A stretch of DNA of 64,000 nucleotides from Bacteroidales bacterium (GTDB lineage Bacteria > Bacteroidota > Bacteroidia > Bacteroidales > UBA4417), in the NCBI GenBank assembly GCA_016707705.1, contig JADJHD010000019.1, forward strand, positions 1 to 64,000, read 5' to 3'. Shown one piece after another: positions 61,100 to 64,000 of the stretch (position 1 is its first letter; each line of letters opens with the position of its first letter). Made by a program: the position numbers and the translations under genes. The notes below the pieces were generated by a model. That model made no database searches. It was not told the DNA's origin and was given only the letters and a program-made list of their open reading frames with translations.

Positions 61100-63691
61100 T
61101 CAGGATAAATACTGTTTGAGCCTGATATGAAGTTCCTGAGGATTGAAAGGTTTCAGCACAAAGTCATTCATTCCGGCAATAATTACCTTTTCCTGGATAT
61201 CGGTTTTGGAAGAAGCTGTAAGAGCGATAATCGGAATGTTTGAATATTCGTCTCCCAATTTCCTGATAAGCATAGTTGTTTGATAACCATCCATTTCAGG
61301 CATTTGCAAATCCATCAGAATCAAGTTGTATTGAGTGAGCTTCGCTTTTCTGACAGCTTCACTTCCGCTATTTGCTGAGTCAACTGTGAGATTCCACTCT
61401 TCCATAAGTTTCCTGGCAATTATCTCATTGATGCGGTTGTCTTCAACCAGAAGAACCTTTTCCTTGTTAAATGCCTCCGTAGCCTCGATGAGCTCATTTA
61501 CAGCCGTAGCACCGCTACCTTCTCTCAGGAGAATTCTGAAATAAAACCTTGAGCCTTTTCCTTGTTCACTTTCAACTTTGATTGTGCTACCCATGAGTTC
61601 AGCTAAACGGTCAGATATAGCAAGACCGAGGCCTGTTCCACCATATTTGCGGCTGGTTTCACTGGAAGCCTGAGTAAAAGAATCAAATATCTTATCCTGC
61701 ATTTCTTCCGGGATCCCAACACCGGTATCGGTCACCGAGAATTCTACCAATTGTTCATTTGTAAGTTGTTCCAATAACTTAACCCGGACTTCAATGCTAC
61801 CCTGTGCAGTGAATTTAATTGCATTTCCCACCAAATTGTTGAGGATTTGCGTCAGACGCATCGGGTCACTTTTGACAAATTGACTAATCACTTCATCGCA
61901 ATTCACCTTGAGCGTATTGCCCTTTTCTTCTGATTTATATTGCAGGGAACTGGCGATTCCCTCGACCAGATTGAGGAGATTGAATTCTACTTCTTCCAAA
62001 GCCAGTTTGCCGGCTTCTATTTTGTTAAGATCGAGTACGTCATTAATTAAGCTTAGAAGATTTTCTGCCGAAAACTTCAGGATCTTCAGATCTTCAAATT
62101 GTTCAGGCCTTGGATTGTTGCGCATGAGCAGATGGGTAATCCCAATCACCGCATTCATTGGCGTGCGTATTTCATGGCTCATAATGGAAAGAAACTGAGA
62201 TTTAGCCCTGTTGGCTTCCTCAGCATTTTCCTTAGCCTGCTCCAGTTCCCTGTTCTTCAGGCTGAGTGCTTCATTTTTCTGAACAATATGTTCATTCTGC
62301 TTTTCAATAAAGGCCTTTTGAATTGTTATTTCCTGAGTCCTTTCCTGTACACTGTTTTCCAAACGGAGATTATCCTTTCGCAGTCTACTGGAATTCAGGA
62401 GAATAATAGCTCTAAGGAGTACTAGGATTATCAGAATTCCCAGTCCAATAACATACCACCGCTCGTACCAAATTCTTGTGATTTCAAATTCACAGATAAG
62501 AGGATCACTATTGATAAAGTTTCCAGCTTGCCTCGCCCTTACTTCCAGATGATACTTTCCGGGTTTAAACCCTGATAAAATGATGAAACCATCGTTCACG
62601 ACAATTCGCCAGATGCTATCAGTTTCAAGAATTCTGGATTCAAACTGAATATTCTTGGTTGGAAATTCCAGTGATGAGATTCTTATACTGAAAACGCCCC
62701 TGTTATTAGCTTCCAGCGTTCCGGATTTCTGAAGGTCAATCAATTCATTATTTATCAATACAGAGCGAAGAATCGGTTTTTGAGTTTTTGAAGGCTGCGA
62801 CAATACCGGAGAAACAGCCATTCCTGCAAAAGTGCCAACCCAGATTTTTCCGTCAGAATCAGTTAACAGGCACCTGTATCCAATTGCCTTATCAGGAAGT
62901 CCATTTTTTGTATCGAACGACATGAGGTCTCCATTCCTGTAGCGATGAAGGCCCTTATTATTGGCAAACCAAACGTATCCCTGCTTGTCGATGGCAATAG
63001 CCTTTATAGAGTTAGCAGTTATTTGCTGAAGGTCCTTTCTTTCAATTTTTCCATCCTGATAACAGGCAAGTCCAAAGGACGTAGCAAGCCAGACTTCAGA
63101 TTCACCCAAACAGGCGATATCATTTACATTAAGATCGATGTTTCTTTCAAATTTCAAGGGTTTGCTGAGGTTCACAAAGCGGTCGAGGGAATTATCAAAC
63201 CGGAAGAAATAGGCAGTATCGTGCATCCCGCCTCCATAAACAGTCCCCTTTGAGGATAATCCGAGAGATATTAATCTGGATGTCAAGCCCTTATCCTTTC
63301 CATAGAATCGAACTTCTTCGGAGGGTGTGATTCTGATTACTTTTTCATTGGCATCCTGACAAGCCCAGAGGTTGCCATCATCAGTCCGTATTAATTTGAA
63401 AACAGCCTTGCCTTCTGATTTGAAGTCGAATTTCTTCAGGATTTTCCCCTGTTCATTGCATTTCATGATGCATCCTTCAGCATCTGAAAGCCAATAACCA
63501 TCTGCCGCCCTAATTACCTGCAAGCAGTATGAGCTGCAAGGGAACAACTTCTCCGATTCATTTTCATCACTGCATTTATAAACAAACTGGCCATCTGTAA
63601 AAACAATTCCCCGGTTTTCATTTATTGAAAGGCCCTGAATATAGGAAGTAGTAAGCAACTTCGCCGGAACACTGAATAGCGTTTCCTGCAA
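61100..63691 (-). CDS. Hybrid two-component system kinase (propeller type), main part
   Basis: 863 residues in this frame, opening at a TTG that is not a natural start. Order: regulator-propeller repeats (to about 310; CLGESEVWLATSFGLACYQD, AIDKQGYVWFANNKGLHRYR), Y_Y_Y domain (about 320-400), membrane helix (about 410-431), coiled coil, HisKA with His506 (IMSHEIRTPMNAVIG), ATPase domain (FTQASSETSRKYGGTGLGLA), and a receiver with Asp794 (LILMDLQMPEMDG). No AraC domain follows, so output is by phosphotransfer, possibly to the neighbouring sigma-54 activator. The N-terminal propeller continues in another frame upstream. Signal unknown; many relatives sense glycans. Confidence 0.85.
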   Translation of the reverse strand: MQETLFSVPAKLLTTSYIQGLSINENRGIVFTDGQFVYKCSDENESEKLFPCSSYCLQVIRAADGYWLSDAEGCIMKCNEQGKILKKFDFKSEGKAVFKLIRTDDGNLWACQDANEKVIRITPSEEVRFYGKDKGLTSRLISLGLSSKGTVYGGGMHDTAYFFRFDNSLDRFVNLSKPLKFERNIDLNVNDIACLGESEVWLATSFGLACYQDGKIERKDLQQITANSIKAIAIDKQGYVWFANNKGLHRYRNGDLMSFDTKNGLPDKAIGYRCLLTDSDGKIWVGTFAGMAVSPVLSQPSKTQKPILRSVLINNELIDLQKSGTLEANNRGVFSIRISSLEFPTKNIQFESRILETDSIWRIVVNDGFIILSGFKPGKYHLEVRARQAGNFINSDPLICEFEITRIWYERWYVIGLGILIILVLLRAIILLNSSRLRKDNLRLENSVQERTQEITIQKAFIEKQNEHIVQKNEALSLKNRELEQAKENAEEANRAKSQFLSIMSHEIRTPMNAVIGITHLLMRNNPRPEQFEDLKILKFSAENLLSLINDVLDLNKIEAGKLALEEVEFNLLNLVEGIASSLQYKSEEKGNTLKVNCDEVISQFVKSDPMRLTQILNNLVGNAIKFTAQGSIEVRVKLLEQLTNEQLVEFSVTDTGVGIPEEMQDKIFDSFTQASSETSRKYGGTGLGLAISDRLAELMGSTIKVESEQGKGSRFYFRILLREGSGATAVNELIEATEAFNKEKVLLVEDNRINEIIARKLMEEWNLTVDSANSGSEAVRKAKLTQYNLILMDLQMPEMDGYQTTMLIRKLGDEYSNIPIIALTASSKTDIQEKVIIAGMNDFVLKPFNPQELHIRLKQYLS

Positions 63692-64000
63692 AGTATTATT
63701 CCGTTATCTGATGAAACCCAGATATTATCAACCTGATCGATATAGATATGCGAGACATTTTTCTCAGCAAAAGATTCAATTTTAGCGAACTGGTATTCAC
63801 CTGTAACAGACTGAGTCATTCGAAAAAGTCCGTCGGACCAGGTTCCGGCATAAACCTGTCCCTTTGAGTTCTGAGCAAACACAGATATTTCAAGACTGCT
63901 GACCTTCCGAATTGTAGCAACACTCTGGAGATTACTGATCTTCAATTCAAACAAGCCCTCCTTGCTGGCAACAAGGATTAGCCCTTTGTTTGTCCGGAAC
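63622..64000 (-). pseudogene. Same hybrid kinase, N-terminal propeller segment in another frame, cut by the window edge
   Basis: The minus strand from 64000 reads TNKGLILVASKEGLFELK, then SKGQVYAGTWSDGLFRMTQS and IYIDQVDNIWVSSDNGI, i.e. propeller repeats, and then loses sense at about 63700. The main kinase frame takes up the same repeat from about 63697 (TLQETLFSVPAKLL). One single-base indel near 63690-63705 joins them. The gene start lies outside the window. Confidence 0.7.

Overview
The window comes from a Bacteroidota chromosome, most likely order Bacteroidales. Evidence: a protein with a type IX secretion (T9SS) sorting domain, a DUF4290 gene beside murA, a propeller-type hybrid histidine kinase, zinc-ligand-free L36, the S10-spc-alpha cluster with infA/map/rpmJ but no tuf after fusA, and promoters of the Bacteroidota form (TTG, 18-20 bases, TAnnTTTG). 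I cannot name the genus.

Region 1 (1-about 17.3 kb) is the right part of a tailed-phage prophage. Reading rightward it holds the end of an upstream structural gene, four head-tail connector-type genes, a 1358-aa tape measure protein, distal tail and fibre proteins, and a lysis cassette. That cassette has a holin split by a +1 frameshift, a T7-lysozyme-type amidase, and a lipoprotein with a C-terminal membrane anchor that fits a one-gene spanin. A leftward tyrosine integrase ends the prophage. It abuts the 3' end of a tRNA-Val(GAC) gene, the likely attachment site. A second, damaged tRNA-Val copy carrying a 16-base palindrome lies between the tRNA promoter and the intact tRNA.

Region 2 (17.5-22.6 kb) has an exported dipeptidyl peptidase IV, an exported TlpA-like thioredoxin protein and enolase. 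Region 3 (22.7-41.0 kb, all leftward) is the ribosomal super-cluster: rpsL-rpsG-fusA, then rpsJ through rplQ, including secY, map, infA, rpmJ, rpmD and rpoA. It starts at a near-consensus promoter and ends at a strong hairpin. Just upstream of rpsL is a separate unit of about 235 bases with its own promoter, a long irregular hairpin and a terminator-like hairpin. It is either an unannotated small RNA or an attenuated leader of the str operon.

Region 4 (41.4-53.1 kb) has a DUF5916-type outer-membrane protein interrupted by one in-frame TAA, a LiaF-like/LytS-like/LytTR three-gene signalling operon, a PcrA/UvrD helicase, a T9SS-exported BNR-repeat protein and a MATE transporter. Region 5 (53.2-64 kb) has DUF4290-murA (MurA with Asp in place of the fosfomycin-target Cys), grpE-dnaJ behind a sequence with textbook sigma-54 -24/-12 spacing, a NatAB-like ABC exporter, a sigma-54 activator without a DNA-binding domain, and a hybrid two-component kinase frameshifted near its N-terminal side and cut by the window edge. 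The co-location of a sigma-54 promoter-like site and a sigma-54 activator may mean that chaperone expression is under sigma-54 control; this is inference.
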